A stretch of DNA of 64,000 nt. It comes from Smallanthus sonchifolius (taxonomy: Eukaryota > Streptophyta > Magnoliopsida > Asterales > Asteraceae). Of the stretch, positions 1 through 12,193 are shown piece by piece. The stretch covers positions 1,503,001 to 1,567,000 of the forward strand of contig CM042025.1 of the NCBI GenBank assembly GCA_023525975.1. Direction: 5' to 3'. The notes under the pieces were generated by a model. That model did no database searches. It was not told the DNA's origin and saw nothing but the letters and a program-made list of their open reading frames with translations. Every line of letters starts with the position of its first letter. Positions within the stretch are counted from its first letter, which is position 1. Position numbers and translations under genes: made by a program.

Positions 1-2
1 TA

Positions 3-3000
3 ACTCTCAACGATCACACATTCTCTATCGACCTGATTCCCATCACTCTTGGGAGTTTTGATATCATCGTGGGAATGGATTGGCTATCCCACAATCATGC
101 GGAAATCAACTGTTCGGAGAAACTCATTCATATCCCTCTACCATCCGGTGAGACCTTGAAAATCTTTGGAGAGAAACCTTGCAAAGGTTTGAAATTCATC
201 TCCTGCATGAAGGCACGTAGATATTTAAGGAAGCGATACTATGCTTTCTTGGCACATGTGGTCGAGAAATCTGAAGAAAAGAAATTACAAGATATACCGA
301 TCATCCGAGATTTTCCGAAAGTATTCCCTGATGACTTGCATGGACTCCCTCCAACTCGACAAGTTGAATTTCGGATTGATCTTTTACCGGGAGCTAACCC
401 CATTGCCAAATCTCCGTACCGCCTAGCCCCTTTTGAGATGCAAGAACTATCTAGCCAACTGCAAGAGCTGCTGGATAAGGGATTCATTAGACCGAGCTTC
501 TCACCTTGGGGAGCTCCGGTTCTCTTTGTCAAGAAGAAGGATGGGTCCTTCCGCATGTGCATCGACTACCGTGAACTAAACAAGCTTACCATCAAGAATC
601 GTTACCCGCTACCTAGGATCGATGACCTTTTCGATCAACTGCAAGGAGCAACTTGTTTCTCGAAGATTGACCTCCGATCTGGGTATCATCAACTCCGAGT
701 CCATGAAGAGGACATTCCCAAAACTGCTTTTAGAACTCGTTATGGACACTACGAGTTCATGGTTATGCCTTTTGGGTTAACCAATGCGCCCGCGGTGTTC
801 ATGGACCTCATGAACCGTGTCTGCAAACCCTACCTAGATCAATTTGTCATTGTCTTCATCGATGACATCTTGATCTACTCCCGAACCAAAGAGGATCATA
901 CAACCCACCTTAAGCTGATTTTGGAACTCTTGAAGAAGGAACAACTTTATGCTAAATTCTCCAAGTGTGAATTCTGGCTTAGAGAAATTCATTTCTTAGG
1001 TCACGTGATCAACAACCAGGGTATACACGTCGATCCAGCCAAAGTCACCGCTATCAAGAATTGGAGTACACCATCCACGCCCTCTGAGATCCGTTCGTTT
1101 CTGGGTTTGGCGGGTTATTATCGAAGATTCATCCTGAACTTTTCGAAGATTGCCCTGCCTCTCACTACATTAACTCAGAAAAATAAGCCTTTCGTCTGGG
1201 AACAAAAGCAAGAAGATGCGTTCCAAACTCTTAAACAGAAATTGTGCAACTCCCCTATTCTAAGTCTTCCCGATGGCAATGATGATTTCGTTGTATACTG
1301 TGATGCCTCAAACCAAGGTCTTGGTTGCGTGTTGATGCAACGAGACAAGGTCATAGCCTATGCATCCAGACAACTCAAGGTTCACGAAAAGAACTACACC
1401 ACTCATGACCTTGAGTTGGGTGCGGTGGTCTTTGCTTTGAAAATCTGGAGACATTATCTCTACGGCACTAAATGTGTGGTTTTTACTGATCACAAGAGCC
1501 TTCAACATATTCTGAACCAGAAAGAACTCAACATGAGGCAGCGACGTTGGGTTGAATTACTTAGTGACTACGATTGCGAAATTCGTTACCACCCGGGGAA
1601 AGCTAATGTGGTGGCTGACGCCCTTATCCGTAAGGACCGAATCAAACCCACCCGTGTGCGAGCCATGGGAATGTTGGTCCAAACCAGTCTCAAAGATAAG
1701 ATCCTCCTAGCTCAAAAACAAGTTGTTGCAAATGATGAGTTGAAGAAGGATTTGGATTGTGGTGTCGAAAAGCACTTGGAACCCAAACCCGATGATTTCC
1801 TTTACTTCATGGGTCGAATTTGGATCCCCGACTCAAGTGAGCTCCGAACCCTTATCCTTGATGAAACACATAAATCCCGTTATTCTGTTCATCCCGGTGC
1901 TGATAAGATGTATCACGACTTGAAAGAGTTTTATTGGTGGCCAGGAATGAAGAAAGACATCGCCCTCTATGTAGGGAAGTGTCTTACTTGCTCTAAAGTT
2001 AAAGCTGAGCACCAGAAACCATCTGGTCTTCTCCAACAACCCGAAATCCCACAATGGAAATGGGAGAAAATTTCCATGGACTTCATCACTAAGCTTCCGC
2101 GAAACTCTAGTGGTCATGACTCCATCTGGGTCATTGTTGACCGCTTAACCAAATCCGCTCATTTTCTCCCAATCCGTGAGGACTACAAAATGGAGAAGCT
2201 TTCCAGACTCTATATCAATGAGGTCGTGACACGTCACGGTGTCCCTCTATCCATTATCTCCGACCGTGATAGCCGTTTTACCTCCCGATTCTGGCAATCT
2301 TTACAGAAAGCTTTGGGAACTCGTTTGAACCTTAGCACGGCTTACCATCCCCAGACTGATGGTCAAAGTGAAAGGACCATACAGACCTTGGAAGACATGC
2401 TCCATTCTTGTGTGATTGACTTTGGAGGAAGTTGGGATCAACACTTGCCACTCATCGAATTCTCTTACAACAATAGTTACCATACGAGCATCAAGTGCGC
2501 CCCTTTCGAGGCTCTATATGGTAGGAAGTGTCGATCTCCGGTGTGTTGGACCGAGATCGGAGACGCTCAAATCACCAGTCCCGAACTCATTCAAGAAACC
2601 ACCGACAAGATACTTCAAATTCAAGAAAGACTCAAGGCCTCTCGCGATCGTCAAAAGAGTTATGCTGACAACCGTAGGAAGCCCCTTGAATTTCAAGTCG
2701 GTGATAGAGTCTTACTCAAGGTTTCCCCCTGGAAAGGTGTTGTCCGATTTGGGAAGAAGGGAAAGCTAGCCCCTAGGTTCGTTGGGCCATTCGAAATTCT
2801 TGAAAGGATTGGCCCAGTAGCCTATAGACTCAAGCTACCAACCGGACTTTGTAACGTTCATGACGTTTTTCATGTATCAAACCTTAAAAGGTGCCTTGCT
2901 GATGACACACTTCAAGTTCCTCTGGATGATGTTCGTATCGACAACTCTATGCATTTCGTCGAAAAGCCCGTTGAAATCATGGACCGTGAAGTCAAGCAAC

Positions 3001-3137
3001 TCAAGCGTAGCCGCATCCCTATCGTGAAAGTTCGTTGGGAAGCCAAGCATGGTCCTGAGTTCACCTAGGAACGTGAAGACCAAATGAAACATAAGTACCC
3101 TCATCTCTTTCTAGACCCTACAACCTCTACTAGTTGA
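3..3137 (+). pseudogene. pol: Ty3/Gypsy pol polyprotein, 5'-partial, stop near C-terminus
   Basis: The frame is open from the window edge (codons from base 3) to a TAG at 3066-3068, then stays in frame to TGA at 3135-3137. Counting from the Met at 69, it runs: protease tail (DIIVGMDWL just around the Met), reverse transcriptase with FIDD at about residues 263-266, RNase H (YCDAS near 410), integrase zinc region (HPGADKMYHDL near 607, CLTC), and integrase core with D (MDFITKLP, ~670), D (SDRDSRF, ~731) and E (SERTIQTLE, ~767). A chromodomain-like tail follows. In the family this makes cDNA and integrates it. Gag and most of protease lie outside the window. The TAG replaces the usual Trp in the EFTWE-like motif, so about 22 residues are lost. 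All catalytic residues remain, so decay is recent. Lineage Tekay/Del-like is inferred from motif similarity. Confidence 0.93.
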
Positions 3138-3160
3138 ATTTCGGGGATGAAATTCTTTTA

Positions 3161-3172
3161 ACTAGGGGAGAC
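3161..3172 (+). other. Polypurine tract of the plus-strand Gypsy element
   Basis: The purine-rich ACTAGGGGAGAC lies directly before the LTR start TGTGACAC, where plus-strand DNA synthesis is primed in LTR retrotransposons. A short T-rich stretch and the stop of pol precede it, the usual order. Confidence 0.75.
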
Positions 3173-5940
3173 TGTGACACTTCTGATTTTCACTACTTGT
3201 ACTCATTCTAGACTTATCAATGAAAATCCGCATGACATTTCATTTTACTTGAAATCCTATTCAGACGTTGTTACAATACTAGTTCACATGTGAAACATTA
3301 CGTTTATGCTTGATTTCAAAGACTTATACTTATCTGTGATTGATTCATGGATCGCACGTAGACTTAATTGATCTTTATGACACATTAAATACACATGAAC
3401 CACCCCCATACATCTCAAACATGTTCTTACAACCCATTCAATGTGAATTGATGCTTAAAAGTACTAGTTAGTACTTTCGTGCGATCGTTCGCCTTTTAAA
3501 CCGTCGTTAACTACGTACCGTCCACGACCGACAAATCGTTTAACATGACATTAATTTATTTTTTAAATGTTTAAAATATTCATTTCTTTAATTAAAACAA
3601 AGTTTGTTTGCAAAACTTTCCTTAAATAAATCCTGAAATTCGAAAAACGATCAAAAAGTCCGTTTTCTCGCCCACCGATCGCCAACTACTATACGCGAAT
3701 AACGTAACTTTAAATTAAATGTTTTTTGCTAAACATACTCTTTTTGTTATGACAATCAACTTTAATGTTGAAAACATTTGCCAATTTCGCTTACAAATGC
3801 TTAAAATCGCAATTTTCGAATGCGCGCACTCAACCTGATCAAGCTAGGACCCAACCCACCTACTCTTGGACCTAGCCCAAGCAAGAAATCACAAAAAACC
3901 CAGCCCCATTGAGGAAAATTTCACATATTTGAGGGCCCTAAAACCCTAAATTGCTTTCCAAGACATTCCATATTTACACCCCTTCAACCATTAGTATAAA
4001 TAGGAGGCTTAGGATCTTGTTTTCTTTGCTAATTCTCCCTCAAACACTCCCAACCCCTCCTAAGTTGTGAAATCCCTTCCCAACCTTGAAGACTTCGAAA
4101 ATCCCTTAGAGGATTCCAAGGGTTTGAAGATCAAACAAGTAAGTAACCCTCCGAAGTTGAATACCGTCTTTTTATTTTATTCTTTCTTCATCCCCTCAAT
4201 CTTTTTCTATTTTCTATCCATGATCACTTAATCATGTGAAACCTCAGCCCTAAAAACCCTCTAATAATCTTAATCAAACTAATAAATCAAGCTAACATCA
4301 CCAACTAACAAACAAAGGATCCCGTTTGCAATGGCGGCTATGCCGTCGCATTCTGCGAATCCTCAAGACAACTATTGCAAAAGTGGCTCTGTCGATGCTT
4401 TAGTATATTCTTGCTAACTTAAAACATGTTATTTATTCTATATAATCACTTATATGAACTCACACGCTAATTAAATATAGAATCCGCTTGCTCGTGTCGG
4501 CTATGCCGATTGTATTCTGTGATTCTCCAAAACGCTTCTGTGAATATCATGGCTAGACCGGTGACACGGGACGTTTTGGCTAACCTATATGATTATATTA
4601 TGTATTATAATAACATAATAACATTCGTCTAATTTTTTTTTGCGCGTTCAGTAATCTTAAAACCCTAAACGGACCACTTAAGTGCAACCATTGATTTTGG
4701 ACAGAAACTGTGCTGAATTTAACTGAGCGTAACTTGACCATAATTAATCTAAACTGAGCAAACTCAATTTCCACGACGTAGTTCGTCGAATTTCCTTTCC
4801 AACCATAATTGGATCGTTATCTAATTCAAAAGTATGACTCCGTAGTAGCCAAAACGGGACAGAAACCTTTTTCAGTACCTTCTGTCTTTTTGGACTATTT
4901 TGGCTATGATCCGAGTCTCAAATGGAAAAACTTTCTAAACGAAACTTCTTCGGAACGACTTAAAATAATTCCCTGTAAAATTTTATAATTTTTAGACGTC
5001 GTTTGATATTTTTAACAATCATGTTTCTGTTCAGCTACTTTGCTATCCAAATCTGAAAATCAACTAAAACTCTATTTTTGCAACTAATTCTTAATCTTAT
5101 GACCCGAACCGCCTATCTAACACTCGTAACCATCGAACCTACCCTAAAACTGGTTTATTTATTTTTTTAGGGTCTGGTCCGTGATTCATCTCGTCTATTC
5201 GTTCAAGTTTCTTATCTCGTCTAGCTTTCAAGGTGAGACTTCATAGCCCCACTTTATTCAAATCGTTTTGGGGGAAATATGTACGCGTTGGCACGTATTA
5301 AAACACGTTTTCAAACAATTCTAAAACAAGCGAATCATATATGTATGTGAGTAAATGAACACAACATGATAAACGTTAAACTTGCAAATCCTTAACTTGA
5401 AACTTTCAAGCCAACGGTAGTACAGATGTGGGCCATAGGATGGAAACCGCATATACTTTATGGACAACTTTTGGTTGGACATCTTATTCGTTATTAGTGC
5501 AACTTGCGAGTTGTACCACTTATTCGTTACTAATCATTTTAGGTTGGATTTGCTAATCATGTGTTTGTTTTATTACGTGCTTTATGATGATCTTGGAATA
5601 TGAATTGTCACCTTTGCCAAACTTATACTTTTATTAAACATGTGATTTCTCACTCACCAACTCTTTTTAGTTGACACTTGTTTTTCGTACATGTTTCAGG
5701 TGATTAAGCTCGTGATAGGTCAAGTCAATATCACATAGGATTTGCCTAAATATCAATTGAAGAATCTTATTTTAAGTTGCTTGTCTTTTGAACATGTTAT
5801 CTGTTTGGTTTAATTCGAAACTTATGTAATTGGGATTTTTTTAATATTATGAAACTTTAATAGTAAATGTCTTTATTCCATTGTGTTCTTTTGTTAATTA
5901 AGTCACACCCGTGGCTAAGATGCACAGTTGGGGTGTGACA
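3173..5940 (+). mobile_element. 3' LTR of plus-strand Gypsy element (2768 bp)
   Basis: It starts TGTGACAC right after the polypurine tract and ends GGGGTGTGACA, so it has TG...CA ends and a shared TGTGACA word at both. The 5' LTR is outside the window, so LTR divergence and target-site duplication cannot be compared; the 5 bp that follow are GAATG. It contains no credible coding region. A TATA-like site lies at 3994-4002, and the stretch 4080-4140 looks like a leader. Confidence in the right end rests on the terminal word only. Confidence 0.8.
3994..4002 (+). promoter_or_regulatory. TATA box in the Gypsy LTR
   Basis: GTATAAATA followed by GGAGGC sits about 820 bp into the LTR, the type of position expected for the U3 promoter of a long Gypsy LTR. 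Function is inferred from sequence and location only. Confidence 0.5.
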
Positions 5941-6972
5941 GAATGAGAATTAGTATGAGGACGATAAGAGAGCCTATCAAGCCCAGTGAGAAGATTACTT
6001 CGCATGACAAACCGCGAACGACGAGACTGATTAAGTAGAATTTGAAGAACTCAACACTTGTTTGATTCAATTTGAGAAAGCAGCTGTCAAGGATCACAAC
6101 TTAGCACGAGATGTGAGTACTACATATGTTAGATGAACATACGTTTAGAAACTGCTTCTGAACTTGAATTGTCAATGCTTAAAGCAACGCGATACGAAGA
6201 ATGACCGTGGGCCTACGGTCAAGGGTACATAAAAAAATGAATAAAATAACCACACAACTATATGTTCAAAGAAAATATGAGTACTCGAATGCACAAATGA
6301 CATTTTTTCATGAAGAATACAATCTTAGATAAACTACTAAGAGTATTCACTGAGATGAGAAAATAGATATATCAACGACAACAAATGACTAGAACCACGA
6401 TGCTAATTAGGGCGTGCAGGCAAAACCAAATGAAAACAGATCCAACCTAGGGTTTGAATGTTTAGAATAATTGTGAAGTTCAAGTTCTGAACAATGATGT
6501 GAAGAAAGAAATGAGTACTAGCAAGGACTCAAGAGTCAGAAAGCACTCTACAGTGATTAAGACAAGACAATAGAACATGACTACTCAAATTGAAAAGCCA
6601 ATAAGGAACACAATGAGACTAGAAAGGGAAGGAATGATCGAGTATCACCACACGTGTCATCTATCCGTAATGAAACCTATGAACGAAATCCTAAAAGAAT
6701 CACATACAGAAAATGTTAACAATCATGAAAAGTTAGAAAATGTATGCTTAGGTCACAAGGGATGCCAATCCCTAAGACCATTTAATGATATGAAGGAAGA
6801 ATGGTGCGCGATAGATTAATAATGAGAAGGGTAAACCATGACGACTATGTTTTAAAGAAAGACAGGAAGGGAGTTTCGTGTACAGGAATAGGAATGTAAG
6901 GATTGCATACCTAGTGTTTCGTCTGAATGAGTACCTTCCCGAAAAGTTTGAATACGATAGAGTAATGCTTCA
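5941..6972. other. Unassigned, probably decayed retroelement sequence
   Basis: This 1-kb stretch between the first LTR and the palindromic minisatellite has only short reading frames. Its purine-rich, codon-like texture (for example 6570-6820) suggests old retroelement coding sequence, but no conserved motif survives. I see no recognisable gene. Confidence 0.4.
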
Positions 6973-7216
6973 TATGGTTCCTTCGGGAACGAAATGTTAT
7001 GGTTCCTTTGGGAACGAAATAATATGGTTCCTTCAGGAACGCAACGGAATGGTTCCTACGAGGACAAAATAATATGGTTCCTTCGGGAACAGAACATAAT
7101 GGTTCATACGGGAACGAAATGATATGGTTCATTCGGGAACGAGATAGTAGAACTCATTTGGGAGTAAAATAGTATGATTCATTCGGGAACGACATAGTAT
7201 GGCCCTTCGTGGGCGA
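6973..7216. repeat. Minisatellite of about ten ~25-bp units, each with an inner palindrome
   Basis: Units contain GGTTCCTTCGGGAAC or a variant followed by a GAAATNNTAT spacer. The core GTTCC-TTC-GGGAAC is an inverted repeat, so every unit can form a small hairpin. Units diverge by point changes toward the right end (ACTCATTTGGGAGT, GGCCCTTCGTGGGC), where compensating changes partly keep the pairing. Confidence 0.85.
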
Positions 7217-7734
7217 ATACACCAAGGATAATTTATGAGGTGCACGTAATGACCAAAGCAACTTAGAAAGAGGTTGATAGCAACTGCCTAAAGAACATAG
7301 TGGACAATTTCAACAAGGATACTAGGATTTCTAAATGTTGAAACAAGTTCATGGCCGATTGGCATGACAAATCTACGCAAGTACTTGGTGGATTCAAGTT
7401 AAGTCCACCCACGAGATCTGCATAAGAGTGAAGTAGGGTTTACTATTTAATATAACATCCGAAGTGTTTATGGAGTGTAACATCCCAAATTATCTACTAC
7501 ATAAAACACGGGATTTCGACTGGGATTAAGATTACCAAAGAAACACTCCTAAGTGTTGAAGAGAGTTCATCAGAAGAGTTAGCCAGAGTAGTCATTAGTG
7601 TGATGATAGCACGAAATTGGGTACCATTGTCGATTGTACCTAACTGAGACACACAATTCATGTCAATGTTCTGAAAAGAACTCGTGAATGAATCGGCACG
7701 AGATTGAAAATCAGCACATGTGCAAATTATGGAC
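7217..7734. other. Decayed sequence between minisatellite and pol remnant
   Basis: No reading frame with a recognisable motif is visible. A TGTAACATCCC word at about 7475 matches the 5' end of Gypsy LTRs found elsewhere in the window, hinting at an older LTR scrap. Nothing else can be supported. Confidence 0.35.
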
Positions 7735-7963
7735 ATCAAGGTAGGTAACAATTTGAACTACATTGAAGAGCACATGGAAATCCTAGACAAGAGAGGGAAG
7801 CGTATACGCAGCCATGTAATCCGACAAGTTTAAAGTATAGTGGAAATATAGACAGGGATCAGAAACTGTTTGAGAAACCAAAGCACAGATGAGAGAAGTA
7901 TGCCCTCAACATTTTACTTGTAACAGGTTTCGAGGACGAAACCTTTTGTAAGTTGGGTAGACT
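7735..7963 (+). pseudogene. Gypsy pol C-terminal remnant with polypurine-side sequence
   Basis: Plus-strand translation of 7732-7830 gives DIKVGNNLNYIEEH and ILDKRGKRIR, which aligns with the pol tail of the minus-strand Gypsy element at 41051-41323 (DIEVDNSLNYIEEP, ILDKKEKRLR). Stops then break the frame. The stretch GGTTTCGAGGACGAAACC at about 7926, followed by purines, is the usual run-up to the 3' LTR in this lineage. It is the last recognisable coding piece of the element whose LTR starts at 7964. Confidence 0.7.
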
Positions 7964-8644
7964 TGTAACATCCCGTTTTCAGAAGCAAAAAAAAAAAATA
8001 AATGAATTGAAAAGGAAGCTAGGGTTATATTAGTAGGCTTAAATAGGTGCAACCCACCTATTTTTCTCCTTCATATTTAGACCAAGAGAAATTTTCTCCT
8101 TCATATTTAGACCAAGAGAAAAGAGAAAAGAGAAGAAGGGAAGAAATCCCGTTTTTAGGGTACACCACTTCAAAGATCGGAAGATCCTAGGAGATTTAAC
8201 CGTCGGATCATTCTCAAAATTTTACTGGAGATTCATAGAACATAAAGGAAGACTTCCACCGTTGGGTTTTTTGATTTGGATGACTGGAGGTCGGGTTTTG
8301 CTGTCACAAACAGTACAACAATTTTTAAGAGATTCCGGTGACTGTTTCGGTTTTTCCGGCGACGTCGGAGGTGGTTTCCGGTGGAGGCTAAGTGGGGATC
8401 CGGTAGATATCATCGAGACGGTTCCATGGACGCTTGAATCATCTCAATCGGAGTTCATTTGCTATAGTTTTGAGCTACTCGTATGCTTGTCAGCAAAATC
8501 TTACAAAGGTAACAACTTTACATAAAGTTTACGCTTTTAGCAAAGAGTGGTATATGAGTTACGGATATATGATGATATCAAGTCTTTTGAATGATTAAAG
8601 TTGGAAGCTTTACATATTTAAAGATCAGATCCGAATTTGTTCTT

Positions 8645-9058
8645 GAGATACTAATTTCTATTGAACAAATAGTTTCTATTGAACAAATAGTTTCTATTGA
8701 ATAAAGTAGTTTCTATTAAATAAAATAGTTTCTATTGAACAAATAGTTCTATTGAAGAAAGTAGTTTCTATTGAACAAAATAGTTTCTATTGAACATATT
8801 AGTTTCTATTGAACAAGTAGTTTCGATTGAACAAGTAGTTTCGATTGAACAAAATAGTTTCGATTGAACAAAGTAGTTTCGATTGAACAAAGTAGTTTCT
8901 ATTGAACAAAGTAGTTTCTATTGAACAGATTAGTTTCTATTGAACAAGTAGTTTTGATTGAACAAAATAGTTTCTATTGAACAAAGTAGTTTCTATTGAA
9001 CAAAGTAGTTTCTATTGAACAAAATAGTTTCTATTGAACAAAGTAGTTTCTATTGAGC
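8645..9058 (+). repeat. ~20-bp tandem repeat, about 20 copies, inside LTR
   Basis: The unit is TAGTTTCTATTGAACAAAG with variants (CGATTGAAC, missing bases). Spacing is 18-21 bp. A second repeat type follows directly. Confidence 0.9.
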
Positions 9059-9062
9059 ACAT

Positions 9063-9205
9063 AGTTCGATATGAACCACGACCCGAAACTACTCTAGTTC
9101 GATATGAACCATGATCCGAAACTACTCTAGTTTCGATATGAACTATGACCCGAAATTACCATAGTTTCGATATAAACTACCTATCGAAACTACTGGGTTC
9201 GAGCT
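9063..9205 (+). repeat. ~33-bp tandem repeat, about four copies
   Basis: Units read GTTCGATATGAACCACGA then CCGAAACTACTCTA, diverging to the right. The motif TTTCGATA is related to the preceding array, so both may come from one ancestral unit. Confidence 0.75.
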
Positions 9206-9995
9206 TAGCAATGTTTAGTGTCAACTAGGAACACTACCTTATGTGGATGACTTTATTATACAGATCGTGAGTGACATTAGTAACGCTCAGTAACCAGCTA
9301 AGTGTATTTCAGAAACTACTCATCAGGTGAGTTCTATGTGCCCCCTTCTATGTTATGTGCAAACCTTATTAAATGTTTTGGGGTTGAAATGTATACACTA
9401 AATGAATAAAGGATATGAATGCTAATGTGATCATACGTGATGTACTAATATATATGTTATATATATATGAGAATGAATTATAAACAAAGAATGAAACGTA
9501 TGTTTACAAAGAATGAAGGAAAGAATGGCATAACGTAAATAAATGAAATCTTACTTTATAATTATTTATATTGCATGTTGTAAATGTATGTATACGTTAT
9601 GGACGGAAACGAAGCTAACGACTACTTCTGTAGACGGACGACCACGCGACTATTTTGCAACCGGGAAAGAAACGTTCCTTCGCAAGCTAGGACGTATAAA
9701 AAGCATAAAAGGGCGGTCGAAGTAAATGCTAATATAGTATAACTTTTGCATAAACAATAGTTCGCGTGGGAAACGGATGCCTTATGGCAGACGGGCGAAT
9801 ATGACGGACTACGACGGTAGGACGGGTAAGACGGACGACCGAAGGTTGGCCGGACCAAAGTTAAGGTGGACGGTTTCTAGGACCGGACGAGTAAAAGGGC
9901 TACGACGGTAGCTCAAGGGCGTATGTCTTTGTGATATACGTACCGTAAGATGGGTTGATCACCCTTATGTGTATGACCAATGAATGTTAAGGAAA

Positions 9996-10180
9996 GAAAA
10001 GGTGAATACATATCTATGTAATCACATAAGAATAAAGAAAGAAAAGGTGAATACATACCTATGTAATCACATAAGAATAAAGAAAGAAAAGGTGAATACA
10101 TACCTATGTAGTCACATAAGAATAAAGAAAGAAAAGGTGAATACATACCTATGTAATCACATAAGAATAAAGAAAGAAAA
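9996..10180. repeat. 45-bp tandem repeat, four copies
   Basis: Units start at 9996, 10041, 10086 and 10131, each GAAAAGGTGAATACATA plus 28 bp, with only one to three differences. The period is exactly 15 codons, so long frames open on both strands by periodicity. They should not be read as genes. Confidence 0.93.
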
Positions 10181-10556
10181 GTAAAAGCTATGAATACGTA
10201 TTTGTAGAAATATATGTATATAATTATGTACACTTATAAAGAAAAGAATGATCACACTTAATAGTTTTAAACTAGAACTCACCAGCGTTAGCTGACTTTT
10301 AGTATACATTTCAGGTACAGAAAGGAAGGGTCGTGCGAAGGCGTGAAGGATACCCGGCACAAGACTGACATCCCATATTTATAAATGTTAAGACAAATGT
10401 TATGTACTTAATTTTAAAAGACTTCCGCTGTTATGTCATGTCATTTTACGTTATGTAATGAATGAATTCGAATGTTTTAAATTTAAGCTCAGTGATTATG
10501 ACTATGTTTATGAGTAAATCCAACAAGTGAGGTTACCCGGGAAAAGGGGCCTTACA

Positions 10557-12047
10557 CACAAGCCTTGTACGCCTTGCACCCATGCGCCATGTACTTTGTT
10601 GCTTTCACATAAGAACATAATCTTACCTTTCCTTTCTTTTCACCTTCTATGTAAATGGACTCACCCGACGGGGAGTCGAGTTGTATCGCTTTAGGTCCAC
10701 ATAAAATATTCACTTTGTTTCTTGACAACCAATCCATCCCCACAATAACATCAAAATCCCCCATGGTCATTGGAATTAAATCAATATGGAACATTTCACA
10801 TCCCGCCCTAAACTTGCAATTCCTATAAATATCAAACACTAGGAAACTCTTATCATTTGCCGCCTCGATTTCTAAGAGTTCATCTAACTTGCTACTTAGA
10901 AAATAAGAATGCTTAAAAAATTTCAAAGACACAAAAGAACGAATAGCCCTCGAATCAAATAGAACTAGTGCAGGTAAAGAGTTAATCTTGAATGTACCTG
11001 ACACCACCTCCGAGTTATTCTTCGCCTCTTCCGCCGAGATGTGGAAAGCTCTACCCTTTGACTTTGGTATTTCAACCTTCCTTTCACTTCCACCTTGCTT
11101 CAGCTCAGGGCAATCCGCCCTATTGTGTCCGGGCTTGTAACAGTTATAGCACAAATGAATTTGGCTTGTACATTGACTAGCCATGTGCCCCGGCTTTCCA
11201 CATTTATAACAATTCAAAGTCCCCTTCCTACATTCCCCGAAATGTTCTTTCCCACAAACTTGCACCCTCTAGGAGAGAACTTGCTAAAATGCTTCTTACT
11301 AAGGCTCCCGTCCTTTATATTTTTCACCACTTGATCCACAATCTCCCTTTTCCTCTTTTCCCCTCTAGCTTCTTGCCTCCTCAACTCTACTTCCCTTTCT
11401 CGACACATGTTTATCAAATCTACAAGCGTGGTAAAAGAAGATGGAGATATGCTATATCTGAACTCCACCGTCAGCATTGCATAAAACCTGTCAATCTTCG
11501 CCTTCTCAGTCGACACCACGTCCGGACAGAACTTGGCGCGATCAAAGAAAGCCCTAGCCAATTCATCTATTGACTCACTCTTTTACCTCATGAGGAGGAA
11601 CTCCTCAGTCATCCTGTCCACTTCGGCCCGAGGGCAATGATATTTCAGAAAGACCGTCTTGAATTCCTCCCAAGTCATGGAGGTCACCCCTAATTCACCC
11701 CTCTCCTTTCGGAGATTCAACAACCACTCATTTGCCCTTCCCGTCAGTAGAGGCACACTAAACATAACCCTATCATCGGGCTTACACTTAGTCGTCTCAA
11801 AGTTAGATTCCATATCCACCACCCACCTGTGGCTAAGGATCGGGTCCACTTGCCCATCATTCTCTTTGGGGTTAATCACCATAAATTCTTTTAGGGTACA
11901 ACCCTATGGTTCCCTTTCTTTTTCTTTCCTAACCTCCTCAAGAGTGAGCTTAACAACCCCTCTCATTTCTTCCATAAGCAAATATGTGGCTTTCTCAAAG
12001 GCCTTGGCCACTTCTTCCTTAATCATTTCTTGAATCCAATGGTTCAT
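10557..12047 (-). pseudogene. gag: Gypsy gag and protease fragment, interrupted
   Basis: Read on the minus strand from the ATG at 12047, it gives a coiled N-terminal part, a Retrotrans_gag capsid region (RANEWLLNLR, WEEFKTVFLKYHCP), then two CX2CX4HX4C zinc knuckles (CYKCGKPGHMASQC and CYNCYKPGHNRADC, 11110-11230), then a retropepsin-like domain ending in VIVGMDWLSRNK. In-frame stops lie at about 11900 and 11583, and a frame change at about 11220. The protease active site reads DSR instead of the family DSG. Coding sequence stops at the LTR edge at 10556, so reverse transcriptase and the rest were split off by insertion of the plus-strand element. Confidence 0.88.
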
Positions 12048-12159
12048 TGCTCATTTCTTCTGTCATCTCTTAACTAAGAATTAGAACAAAAACACCTTAA
12101 CATCCTTACACTTTCAATACCTTAGTTATCCATCACACTTACATTCTTATATGTATTAA

Positions 12160-12193
<34 letters not shown>

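Larger units (their letters stand above)
7964..10556 (+). mobile_element. 3' LTR of second plus-strand Gypsy element (~2.6 kb)
   Basis: It starts TGTAACATCCCG after a typical Gypsy 3' end and finishes TACCCGGGAAAAGGGGCCTTACA. The end resembles the LTR end of the element at 38860 (read on the minus strand, TACCCGGTTTTGGGGCG), and both contain a shared block around TCAGCTAACGCTGGTGAG (10270-10300 here, inverted at 39120-39150). It is filled with three separate tandem arrays. The right boundary is uncertain by a few bases because CA repeats there. It abuts a minus-strand gag gene mid-frame, so this element probably inserted into that one. Confidence 0.7.

Noticed and set aside
8645..9058. Regularly spaced short repeats that could suggest a CRISPR array
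   Set aside because: Units are contiguous with no unique spacers and lie in a plant LTR; it is a minisatellite.
9984..10233. Overlapping frames of 66 and 106 codons on opposite strands with repeated peptides
   Set aside because: They come from a 45-bp tandem repeat whose period is a multiple of three; there is no independent coding signal.
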